Notes: generated by a model not told the origin, from the sequence alone. 6,616 bases of DNA from Bacteroidota bacterium (GCA_009936675.1 JAACDY010000142.1:1-6616), one strand, 5' to 3'. Positions 1 to 6,616 are shown, counted from the first letter of the stretch. Translations and numbers: made by a program.

Positions 1-755
1 ATATTTAAGGTCAATAAACTTTCAATCAAGCCTACCCCAGCTACAATAAGGGCATAGGGAAATACTATAGTAAGGGTTTCAAAATTGAAAGGAACATTTG
101 GGATGTGAAAGGGAGGAAATCCACCTTGAATGGAAGCCATATCTCCTACGGTTTTGGTATCGATACCAAAAAAATAAACAATACCAAATACGCTGAGAAT
201 AGCAATTAAAGAAGCAGGAAATAGTTTGGTGAGTTTGGGCAAACCCCAAATAATTAGCATGGTCAAAAAAACCAAGCCCAAGAAAACATTCATGGAGGAT
301 CCGCTTAACCATGATCCGTCAGCGTTTTTAAACTGCTCCAATTGTGAAATAAAAATGATAATGGCCAGACCATTGACAAAACCAAAAATCACTGGGTGGG
401 GAACCAATCTCATAAGTTTACCCAGTTTTAAAAAACCAGCCACCAACTGAATCGCACCCGCCACAACAACCGCAGCAAAGACATATTCAGGACCATGAGA
501 TATGGCCAGGGTCACAATGACAATGGCTACGGCTCCCGTAGCACCAGAAATCATTCCGGGTCGTCCTCCAAAAATAGAAGTGATTAATCCCATCACAAAG
601 GCTGCGTAAAGTCCTGTGAGAGGGGATAAACCCGCTACCAAAGCAAAAGCTACTGCCTCGGGAACCAAAGCCATAGCGACGGTCAAGCCCGATAAAACCT
701 CAGTTTTATAATCTACCTTTTGTTTGAAATCAAACAAGTTTAAATACTTCTTCAT
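1..755 (-). CDS. SulP-family inorganic anion transporter, N-terminal part (C-terminus beyond window)
   Basis: The first 251 residues of an inner-membrane SulP (SLC26-like) anion transporter are visible; the reading frame runs open off the left edge. Several hydrophobic helices begin at about residue 20. Family hallmarks are the stretch around MALVPEAVAFALVAG (28-42) with SPLTGLYAAF (44-53), GGRPGMISGATGAVA (63-77), the charged/polar signature LVPHPVIFGFVNGLAI (117-132) and the final LIESLLTLN (243-251). The missing part should hold the remaining helices and usually a cytoplasmic STAS domain. Members carry sulfate, bicarbonate or dicarboxylates, and the substrate cannot be read from this fragment. 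The ATG at 753-755 is chosen because an in-frame stop lies at 774-776 and no other start lies between; there is no Shine-Dalgarno sequence. It is separated by 231 bases from the co-directional lyase gene, so it is probably a separate transcription unit. The family call is firm; the sulfate assignment is not. Confidence 0.93.
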   Translation of the reverse strand, partial: MKKYLNLFDFKQKVDYKTEVLSGLTVAMALVPEAVAFALVAGLSPLTGLYAAFVMGLITSIFGGRPGMISGATGAVAIVIVTLAISHGPEYVFAAVVVAGAIQLVAGFLKLGKLMRLVPHPVIFGFVNGLAIIIFISQLEQFKNADGSWLSGSSMNVFLGLVFLTMLIIWGLPKLTKLFPASLIAILSVFGIVYFFGIDTKTVGDMASIQGGFPPFHIPNVPFNFETLTIVFPYALIVAGVGLIESLLTLN

Positions 756-768
756 TTGGTATTGGAAA

Positions 769-797
769 AGTGATTAATCATTTTATAAGTTAACACT
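769..797 (-). repeat. Imperfect inverted repeat in the SulP leader
   Basis: On the minus strand AGTGTTAA (797-790) can pair with TTAATCACT (777-769), with one bulged base and a 12-base loop. It sits 14 bases upstream of the SulP start codon and could form a weak, AT-rich hairpin in the mRNA leader. Within it, TGATTAATCA (771-780) is a perfect 10-base palindrome. Chance occurrence in AT-rich intergenic DNA is quite possible. Confidence 0.2.
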
Positions 798-854
798 AGG
801 AACAAACAGGTCATTGAAAAAATGGAGTGCAATTATGTCCTAATTATCAGGGCG

Positions 855-862
855 CAAACTTA
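855..862 (-). promoter_or_regulatory. Candidate Bacteroidota -7 element for the SulP gene
   Basis: The minus strand reads TAAGTTTG, a full match to the Bacteroidota -7 consensus TAnnTTTG. It would place a transcript start roughly 90 bases upstream of the SulP ATG. No well-spaced -33 TTTG is present: the nearest TTTG, at 892-889, is 26 bases away instead of about 19 and lies inside the inverted repeat. This is a consensus match only. Confidence 0.35.
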
Positions 863-868
863 GTATTA

Positions 869-893
869 TTTTGTCTCATTAATAGAGACAAAA
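869..893. promoter_or_regulatory. Perfect 9-bp inverted repeat, candidate operator upstream of the SulP gene
   Basis: The arms TTTTGTCTC (869-877) and GAGACAAAA (885-893) are exact reverse complements around a 7-base spacer, ATTAATA. The arms begin with T and end with A on both strands, so neither strand gives the stem-then-T-run layout of an intrinsic terminator. The element lies just upstream of the TAAGTTTG element, where the -33 region would be, which suits a dimeric repressor or activator site. No regulator gene is visible in the window, so the bound protein is unknown. Confidence 0.45.
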
Positions 894-905
894 ACTATAA
901 ATAAT

Positions 906-929
906 AAAAAAAATATTGAACCCCTCCAA
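906..929 (-). terminator. Weak candidate intrinsic terminator after the lyase operon
   Basis: Downstream of the lyase stop, the minus strand has TTGGA-GGGG-TTCAA (929-916), a 5-bp stem with one G-U pair and a 4-base loop. TA and then eight T residues (913-906) follow. The T-run is good but the stem is short. A second, even weaker alternative is AGCT-CACAAT-AGCT followed by five T at 973-955. Either may end transcription of the operon before the SulP promoter region; neither is strong. Confidence 0.28.
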
Positions 930-986
930 GCTTTGATTTTGAAAGAATAGATTTAAAAAAGCTATTGTGAGCTAACTGGGAAATGA

Positions 987-3284
987 TCAATTTTTGTCAG
1001 TAGAGGGAACGACTACCGATTGACCGCTAAACCCTCCCTGAGGTAAGTCAATGATGATTTCAGAACTGTTTTGTTTGGGGTTCCACAAAGATTTATAGTT
1101 TCTTCCCAACCCTTCAATTTTTTTAGACACCTTCAAAAGCAATGCGCTCAGCTCACGATTGGGGTCACTGGCAGTAATTTTTTTAATTTGATTTTCTTCA
1201 TCCGTTTGAATCATCACTATACAGGGAGCAGTTGCTTCTATAAAGTCATTCTCACCTACAACTAATTTTCCCGCCCTGTAAAACACCGCTTGCAATAGAC
1301 CAAGGGGTTTATGATGAACTGCTTGTAAATAAGGCGTATTGGATAAAATCTCGACCGGTTCAAGATCAATTTTACTATTCAATTGATCCAAAGTGATGTT
1401 GGGCCAAACAATGTATTCGTATGAAGCATTATCAGGTTTCGTACCATGATCGATCCAAGCTTTAAAAACCTCTTTAGAAATGGTTTCTTTTGAAGAATCA
1501 ATCAGTTTACTGATCCTCCACCACGACCCAGTCGATAAGTCGTTTTGTATCGAAATGTCCGTGGAATTGGGAAGTAAATAGGCTATATTATCGTGATGAA
1601 TCCAATCTACATTTCGATAGATTTCAGAACCCCGCTCAAGGGTTTGCTGTTTATTCATAGAAGAAATAGTAACCCCTCCATTCAACAAACCCTGATTTAG
1701 GGTTGTATTGACCTCATTGGATGCTTTTGAAGAAATACCCGAACCCAGACAAACGTATTGCTCATCAAAGAAAAACCAAGCTTTCCGAGCGACCAAAGGA
1801 TCGTGTATGCTTTTAAAATCAAATCCTACTACCCCATAACGCCCATCGGTAGCCACTCCTACAAAATCGGTTAGACCCAATTTTTTGATCTGATTGGGAG
1901 CAGGTAATTTTTCTTTTTGCACTACCGTTGTTCCAGTAATTTTTTGATAATCCAAAACCGGAGAAATATCATCGTACTCATCTCCCCTTGTATAAATGTG
2001 GTTTGCCCCATCTCCTCTGTGATGATTCAAAAGTCCTTCACTATTGTAGGGACTTTCCATGTTCATATTACGGGAGGAATAAAGTCTGACGGAAGTAAAA
2101 TAATCGGGCCTTTGGAATGTGAAATGCTCGCTGTTCCAGTAAAACGTAGCATGGGAAATAGACTCCTCTGTCTTTTGAGCAGATCTCAAAGCTATTATGT
2201 TTTTCATTTCCTCTTGCCTGTAATCGGTCAGGGCAACAATTTTAAGGGGAATTTTGTTGTTGTATTTTTTTGTACTCCCAGGTCTGGAGATACTTCTGTT
2301 TTTGGCACCAAAATCAGGCGTAACACCATAGACAGAAGTTTTACAAACACCGTCTAGATAGTAATCAACCAAAATTTTTGATTTTTCCCTCGAAAAAGCA
2401 TAATCCGTATTTCTGGTATAATAGGCCCAATCGATAAGAACCTGAGCCCAAATCAGACCATAAGACAAAGTATTGTTTACCCCATCGGTTCTGTGATGAA
2501 AACTGTGGTCATATTGCAATCCCCTGCCATTGGCCTTTAAAAACTCATTAAAACCACCTGTATTGGACTTTGAAAAAGTATAACCGAAATCATTTCCAAT
2601 CCAATTCACAAACTTGATTTCATTCTCTATGATATCAATAATCAATTCAAATTCGGATTGATTGTTTAAAAAAAGTTGATTTTTAGCCGCGATGGAAGAC
2701 ACTTTGATTCGGTCGCCACCAGGTCGCGATCCTCCACTATTGATATCGGCTCGATTGATAATTTCCTGTGATTTCACAATCAATTCCTCTTGAAACTCTT
2801 CTCCGATCACCAGCATCAATTCTACCATACTGTAGGGAGTACCAATTTGATTATTCCACCAGTTTTCTCCGATAAAATCATTATCACACCAAAATAGCAA
2901 TCCATTAATGATATTTCTAAGTAGGCTATTATCATTAAAATACTTTGACCTACTAGTTTTATAGGCCACGGCCATTTTGACCAGATGATTGAGGTGGATG
3001 GTGTTGTCAAAACCCTCTCTCGAAACATCACTGTATTGGATATAAGGCCATTTCTCTCCATCAAAATCAGAAATGATCTTGTCGATTATTGGGTCAAAAC
3101 CACCTGTTTGTGCATTTGAAATGGTGTTCAAATTATCATCGATGATGCTGTGATACACCCTTGACTTAATGACACTGAAATCTTCTTGCTGCGCATTAAT
3201 ATAGCTGAATAGCAACAAAAACAGCAATAAATTAAACTTTTTGGGGATGTAAGAGTTCATTTGTATTTTGTTATATGTCCTCAT
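987..3284 (-). CDS. Secreted polysaccharide lyase family 8 (chondroitin/hyaluronan/xanthan-lyase type)
   Basis: A 765-residue exported lyase that should cleave uronic-acid-containing polysaccharides by beta-elimination. A Sec signal peptide ends at about A31 (SYINA|QQ); there is no lipobox cysteine, so the protein is probably periplasmic. Residues ~35-350 fit the PL8 alpha/alpha toroid: the aromatic patch NWWNNQIG (141-148), HHR (263-265), SYG with Y275, and KNRSISR (328-334, R330 and R334) correspond to the catalytic His, Tyr and Arg residues. The central beta-sandwich carries NSEG with E416 (equivalent to the chondroitin AC lyase Glu) and RGDGANHIYTRGDEYDDI (423-440). A C-terminal beta domain follows from ~650. 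The length is normal for PL8. The Asn that neutralises the uronate appears replaced by D191. Substrate (chondroitin, hyaluronan or other) cannot be fixed. Translation may start at M1 (3284) or at M9 (3260), which gives a more typical signal peptide; neither has a clear ribosome site. It lies 41 bases after the cytochrome gene, probably in the same operon. Confidence 0.88.
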   Translation of the reverse strand: MRTYNKIQMNSYIPKKFNLLLFLLLFSYINAQQEDFSVIKSRVYHSIIDDNLNTISNAQTGGFDPIIDKIISDFDGEKWPYIQYSDVSREGFDNTIHLNHLVKMAVAYKTSRSKYFNDNSLLRNIINGLLFWCDNDFIGENWWNNQIGTPYSMVELMLVIGEEFQEELIVKSQEIINRADINSGGSRPGGDRIKVSSIAAKNQLFLNNQSEFELIIDIIENEIKFVNWIGNDFGYTFSKSNTGGFNEFLKANGRGLQYDHSFHHRTDGVNNTLSYGLIWAQVLIDWAYYTRNTDYAFSREKSKILVDYYLDGVCKTSVYGVTPDFGAKNRSISRPGSTKKYNNKIPLKIVALTDYRQEEMKNIIALRSAQKTEESISHATFYWNSEHFTFQRPDYFTSVRLYSSRNMNMESPYNSEGLLNHHRGDGANHIYTRGDEYDDISPVLDYQKITGTTVVQKEKLPAPNQIKKLGLTDFVGVATDGRYGVVGFDFKSIHDPLVARKAWFFFDEQYVCLGSGISSKASNEVNTTLNQGLLNGGVTISSMNKQQTLERGSEIYRNVDWIHHDNIAYLLPNSTDISIQNDLSTGSWWRISKLIDSSKETISKEVFKAWIDHGTKPDNASYEYIVWPNITLDQLNSKIDLEPVEILSNTPYLQAVHHKPLGLLQAVFYRAGKLVVGENDFIEATAPCIVMIQTDEENQIKKITASDPNRELSALLLKVSKKIEGLGRNYKSLWNPKQNSSEIIIDLPQGGFSGQSVVVPSTDKN

Positions 3285-3325
3285 TCATTTTAGAGAATAA
3301 ATTAAGGAGTTTGTTCAATGATATC

Positions 3326-5422
3326 CTACCAAAAAATCAATTCATCGGCAAAAAGCCAAGACTTTCTTTTGCTGAGTTTTTTATAGACTGGTGCATCAGG
3401 AAAGGTCATATGGTTGATCGCCCGAACTTTTATTTCATCGTATCCTTTTAAGTCAACCGAGAGGGTAAAGTCTTTAAAATAGGATATGCGTTCATCCAGT
3501 TCTGGTTGGACAGCAATAGACATTGATTGAAGTAATTGATATTTTCCTTTTTGAGGTTTACCGTAAACTTCAATTTTTTTAGGGAACATCGATCTCATGT
3601 CTAAGTTTTCCAACATACTCAAAGTAAGATGACTGATTTTTTCAGCTTCTTTTAACTTTACTTCGACTTCTAGGTCTTCTTCCACCACACCCAACCATGT
3701 TTTAGCATCTTCAATACTGGTTCCTCTATAGACTCTTTTTCCTTTTTTTCCGTCGAACAGCACCGACTGATTGCCTTTAAATGTAAGGTTGACATGATGG
3801 CTGATGGAATAACTCTTGTCTAGGTCATTATTTACTTCATAATCTACAATATTATGCCTATTCTTAAATATCATCTGCTCAAACACAGGACTGTCCAACC
3901 AACCCTCTTTCACTGATTTGGCTTTGATCAATGTGGATTGGGTCAGTGCAATGGGCCCTTTGTACAAGGCTGCGTTTTGGTCGGGTTCACTTCCATCCAA
4001 AGTATAGCGGATATCGATGTTTTTAACTTGGGGCTCCTCAAATACCAGAGCGATAGAATCGCTGAAAATAGTATTTGTATTTTGTATTTCTGGAGCACTT
4101 AGATTTAACTTTTCCGAAAACAAGTCCGAAGTACCGAAATGAATCAATGAAGGTGCAATGGAAGCCAATTGCATCTGTTGATCTGGATCAATTGACGTAT
4201 TCCATGCATACAAAGTTTTCGGGGCATTGCTCTGAAGTAAGTTTTGCACCCCTTGGTGAGTTACCTTGGTATTGCATAAATTCAACACATCTAAAGGAAT
4301 ATTGTTAAGTAATTTCAGGGCATCATCGGTGATTTTGGTTTGATCCATCCGTAATACTTTTAGCCTAAGAAAATCGCTCAGTACAGTGGCCATATCGTCA
4401 TTAAAGTTGGTATGACTCACATCCAGTTCGATGAGTTGATTTTTGACTTTAATTAAAGTTTCCAGATGATTATCCGTCAATTGAGATTTCATAAACTTTA
4501 CCCTCAAAAGATTGTCGTGCAAAGCATTGGGTTGAAGTCTAAAACCCAAAGCTAAAAGTTTGGACAAATCGCTCTTCTTTGCCGGCTTTGCCTTTTCATC
4601 AGCCCCCAAAAATGAAAGGACATTGGATTTTAAATCTTTTTCTTCTAAAAACTTGGACTTCCCTGGCTCCAAATAAGCTCCAGAAGTTACCCAATAGGTT
4701 AAGAGCCACTGTTCTTGTTCTGTCAATTGAGTCTTATTTTTGGGAGGCATGTGCATTTTGTCCTCCTTGGGAAGATTAATATAGGTCAGCAAACGTCCCT
4801 TTTCAGTATTTTCGGCATCAAACATACTGCCCCGCTCTCCACCTTTCATCATCAAGTCATATCGATCCAAACGAAGTTCACTTTTACTTTTGTTGGCATT
4901 GTGACAACTGACACACTTGTCCTCAAAAATCACCTGAACGACTTCATTGTAATAGTCGACGCTGTCTTTTTGAATCACCACCTTTGTCTCTTCAAACAAA
5001 TCCTCAGTAGAGAGATAGTCTTCTCCATGTGTGATTTGACCCCCTTTGTGTCCAGCGACACTTAGCGCCAGCAATGTCAAAATATAGGAGCCAAAGAAAA
5101 GATTTTCTTTAGCTTTCATTCGATGCACAACACACAAGCTAAAGCTTAGAATTAGTGTAACGATCCCCGCCCAAAAATGAAATTTAAGCGTGTTAAAGTT
5201 ATAGGCCTCATCCAAAGAGAGTAAATAGCCCATTACACTGGCCATCAGTGCACCTGCAAAAGAAAAATCAACCCCTATCCGAATGGCTTTTTCAAGTCCT
5301 ACTTTCTGATACTTAGAAACCAACAACAATAAAAAAGTCATCAACAATGACCCAATGGGCAAGTGCAGCACCAAGGGATGGAATTTACCGATGTATTTTA
5401 ATATTTCTAGACTATATTCCAC
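3326..5422 (-). CDS. Membrane-anchored cytochrome c multidomain protein (DUF2231-like / haem c / LRR / chitobiase-C-like / galactose-binding-like)
   Basis: A 698-residue protein resembling the planctomycete-type cytochrome proteins found beside DUF1501 genes. A DUF2231-like membrane domain (~10-125) has four hydrophobic helices (about 17-37, 50-70, 79-99, 108-124) and the motif FHPLVLHLPIG (14-24). A cytochrome c domain follows with CVSCH (170-174) for one covalent haem and M225 in MHMPPKN as likely axial ligand. Three leucine-rich repeats of 23-24 residues are anchored at L333, L357 and L380. Residues ~443-519 contain IRYTLDGSEP, typical of the chitobiase/beta-hexosaminidase C-terminal domain. 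Residues ~530-698 resemble the galactose-binding-like end of such enzymes (LFDGKKG, MFPKKIEVYG). The haem and carbohydrate-binding-like domains should face the periplasm. The start is GTG (5422-5420): the frame has no ATG before M28, which would cut the first helix, and an upstream stop at 5450-5452. It starts 4 bases after the DUF1501 stop, suggesting coupled translation. The biological role is unknown; electron transfer tied to sugar binding is inference. Confidence 0.85.
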   Translation of the reverse strand: MEYSLEILKYIGKFHPLVLHLPIGSLLMTFLLLLVSKYQKVGLEKAIRIGVDFSFAGALMASVMGYLLSLDEAYNFNTLKFHFWAGIVTLILSFSLCVVHRMKAKENLFFGSYILTLLALSVAGHKGGQITHGEDYLSTEDLFEETKVVIQKDSVDYYNEVVQVIFEDKCVSCHNANKSKSELRLDRYDLMMKGGERGSMFDAENTEKGRLLTYINLPKEDKMHMPPKNKTQLTEQEQWLLTYWVTSGAYLEPGKSKFLEEKDLKSNVLSFLGADEKAKPAKKSDLSKLLALGFRLQPNALHDNLLRVKFMKSQLTDNHLETLIKVKNQLIELDVSHTNFNDDMATVLSDFLRLKVLRMDQTKITDDALKLLNNIPLDVLNLCNTKVTHQGVQNLLQSNAPKTLYAWNTSIDPDQQMQLASIAPSLIHFGTSDLFSEKLNLSAPEIQNTNTIFSDSIALVFEEPQVKNIDIRYTLDGSEPDQNAALYKGPIALTQSTLIKAKSVKEGWLDSPVFEQMIFKNRHNIVDYEVNNDLDKSYSISHHVNLTFKGNQSVLFDGKKGKRVYRGTSIEDAKTWLGVVEEDLEVEVKLKEAEKISHLTLSMLENLDMRSMFPKKIEVYGKPQKGKYQLLQSMSIAVQPELDERISYFKDFTLSVDLKGYDEIKVRAINHMTFPDAPVYKKLSKRKSWLFADELIFW

Positions 5423-5426
5423 CCGA

Positions 5427-6616
5427 TCAACTTGATAATATTTCTTTTTTCACCTCTCCCGCAACATCGGTCAATCGGAACCTACGCCCTTGGGTTTTAT
5501 AAATCATTTTTTCATGATCTACACCAAACTGATGGAGTAAGGTAGCTTGTAAATCGTGGACATGCATGGGATCTTTGACAATATTGTATCCAAAATCATC
5601 CGTCTCTCCATAACTGAATCCTGGTTTGATACCACCTCCTGCCATAAAAATGGTAAAGGATCGTGGATGGTGGTCTCTTCCGTAGTCGGTATCGGTCAAT
5701 CGGCCTTGACAGTAGTTGGTTCGTCCAAATTCACCGCCCCAAATCACCAACGTGTCTTCCAGCAATCCTCTTTGTTTGAGATCCATGATCAAAGCGGCTG
5801 TTCCTTGATCGACATCTTCTGATTGACGTTTGAGCTGAGCGGGAAGATTGTCGTGTTGATCCCAACCTGTGTGGTATAATTGTACGAATCTTACATCCTT
5901 TTCGATCAAACGACGCGCCAAAAGACAATTGGCAGCATAAGTTCCAGGAGTGTAGGAGTTTTTACCGTACATCCGCAATATATGGTCTGGTTCATCACTG
6001 ATGTCCATCACTTCGGGCACAGAGGTTTGCATTCTGTAAGCCATTTCATAATTGGAAATACGACTGTTGATTTCAGGATCACCAAAGGTTTTTTCTTGTG
6101 CCTCGTTGAGAGCTGCCAAATGATCCAACATCTTCCTTCTTTCGTTTTTGGACACTCCATCTGGGTTTTGAAGATACAAGACTGGGTCTTTACCCGAGCG
6201 AAATTGTACCCCCTGATGCAGGGAACTTAAAAATCCATTGCCCCACAAACGAGAGTACAATGGTTGAGGTTGTGGCTTACCATTCCCTGTAGAAAGCAAA
6301 ACAATAAAGGAGGGCAGATTATCATTCAAACTACCCAAACCATAACTCATCCAAGAGCCGATACTGGGTCGGCCTGGCAGTTGAGAACCCGTTTGAAAAA
6401 AAGTAATCGCTGGGTCGTGGTTGATCGCTTCTGTGTGCATGGATTTTACAAAACACAATTCGTCCACGACTTTGGAAACATGGGGCATCAAATCACTCAC
6501 CCAAGCACGAGATTCACCGTATTGCTTAAAATTATAAATACTTCCTGTAACAGGGAATTTGTCTTGACCAGCAGTCATTCCAGTCAACCGTTGACCTTTT
6601 CTAATCGAATCGGGTA
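5427..6616 (-). CDS. DUF1501 protein (alkaline-phosphatase-like superfamily), N-terminus cut by window edge
   Basis: The 395 C-terminal residues of a DUF1501 protein are visible. The frame is open to the right edge: the extra codons read PDSIRKGQR before LTGMTAGQ, matching the family, so the in-frame TTG at 6587 is not the true start. The full protein is usually about 450-490 residues, so roughly the first 60-100 residues are missing, including any export signal. Signatures, numbered from the edge: SMHTEAINHDPAITFFQTGSQ (58-78, a run of family-conserved residues), HTGWDQHDN (248-256), WGGEFGRT (292-299), GRDHHPR (312-318) and the end HDLQATLLH...QGRRFRLTDV. The His/Asp sites resemble the metal ligands of the sulfatase/alkaline phosphatase fold. 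No reaction is established for the family; hydrolysis of a sulfate or phosphate ester is only a structural inference. It is the first visible gene of the operon, followed after 4 bases by the cytochrome gene. A DUF1549/DUF1553 gene commonly precedes it in related loci. Confidence 0.93.
   Translation of the reverse strand, partial: PDSIRKGQRLTGMTAGQDKFPVTGSIYNFKQYGESRAWVSDLMPHVSKVVDELCFVKSMHTEAINHDPAITFFQTGSQLPGRPSIGSWMSYGLGSLNDNLPSFIVLLSTGNGKPQPQPLYSRLWGNGFLSSLHQGVQFRSGKDPVLYLQNPDGVSKNERRKMLDHLAALNEAQEKTFGDPEINSRISNYEMAYRMQTSVPEVMDISDEPDHILRMYGKNSYTPGTYAANCLLARRLIEKDVRFVQLYHTGWDQHDNLPAQLKRQSEDVDQGTAALIMDLKQRGLLEDTLVIWGGEFGRTNYCQGRLTDTDYGRDHHPRSFTIFMAGGGIKPGFSYGETDDFGYNIVKDPMHVHDLQATLLHQFGVDHEKMIYKTQGRRFRLTDVAGEVKKEILSS

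Noticed and set aside
79..312. Minus-strand 77-codon open frame inside the SulP gene
   Set aside because: A shadow in another frame; the SulP frame is continuous from 755 to the edge and carries the family motifs.
869..893. Inverted repeat read as an intrinsic terminator
   Set aside because: The arms start with T and end with A on both strands, so no T-run follows the stem in either direction.
1917..2357. Plus-strand 146-codon open frame opposite the lyase gene
   Set aside because: It lies wholly within the PL8 gene on the other strand, has no recognisable domain, and the opposite frame encodes conserved PL8 motifs.
2822..3064. Minus-strand 80-codon open frame within the lyase gene
   Set aside because: Out of frame with the PL8 reading frame, with low-complexity Ile/Met-rich sequence and no family features.
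3285..3325. Separate promoter between the cytochrome and lyase genes
   Set aside because: The 41-base gap has no TAnnTTTG match with a spaced TTTG; read-through from the upstream genes is simpler.
6585..6587. TTG as start codon of the DUF1501 gene
   Set aside because: The frame stays open to the window edge and the upstream codons (PDSIRKGQR) match the conserved DUF1501 sequence, so the gene simply continues outside the window.

Overview
The window looks like chromosomal DNA from a Bacteroidota bacterium, probably a marine or environmental polysaccharide degrader of the Cytophagales/Flavobacteriia type. The DNA is AT-rich by eye, start codons mostly lack Shine-Dalgarno sequences, and a TAnnTTTG-like promoter element is present. 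The protein families (DUF1501, a DUF2231/planctomycete-type cytochrome c fusion, and a PL8 lyase with a short Sec signal) also fit this group. All four recognisable genes lie on the minus strand, so the window reads right to left. I found no plus-strand gene, RNA gene, mobile element or CRISPR array.

In transcription order: (1) 6616-5427, a DUF1501 protein of the alkaline-phosphatase-like superfamily, with its N-terminus cut off by the window edge. (2) 5422-3326, a 698-residue inner-membrane fusion with a DUF2231-like four-helix membrane domain, a single-haem cytochrome c domain (CVSCH), leucine-rich repeats, a chitobiase C-terminal-like domain and a galactose-binding-like end. It starts with GTG four bases after the DUF1501 stop. 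(3) 3284-987, a secreted polysaccharide lyase of family 8 (the chondroitin/hyaluronan/xanthan lyase family), 41 bases further on. These three genes form an apparent operon that probably continues upstream beyond the window, where such loci often carry a DUF1549/DUF1553 cytochrome gene.

A 231-base intergenic region (756-986) follows. It holds a weak candidate terminator, a perfect 9-bp inverted repeat with a 7-base spacer, and a -7-like promoter element next to it. The last gene (4), 755-1, is the N-terminal part of a SulP-family anion transporter whose C-terminus runs off the left edge.

As a working model (inference), the lyase cleaves a uronic-acid-containing, possibly sulfated, polysaccharide in the periplasm. 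The DUF1501 protein and the membrane cytochrome act on or bind the same material by an undescribed reaction. The SulP transporter could move sulfate, bicarbonate or another anion, and its link to the operon is only positional. The notable point is a classical polysaccharide lyase in the same operon as the functionally uncharacterised DUF1501/cytochrome pair.
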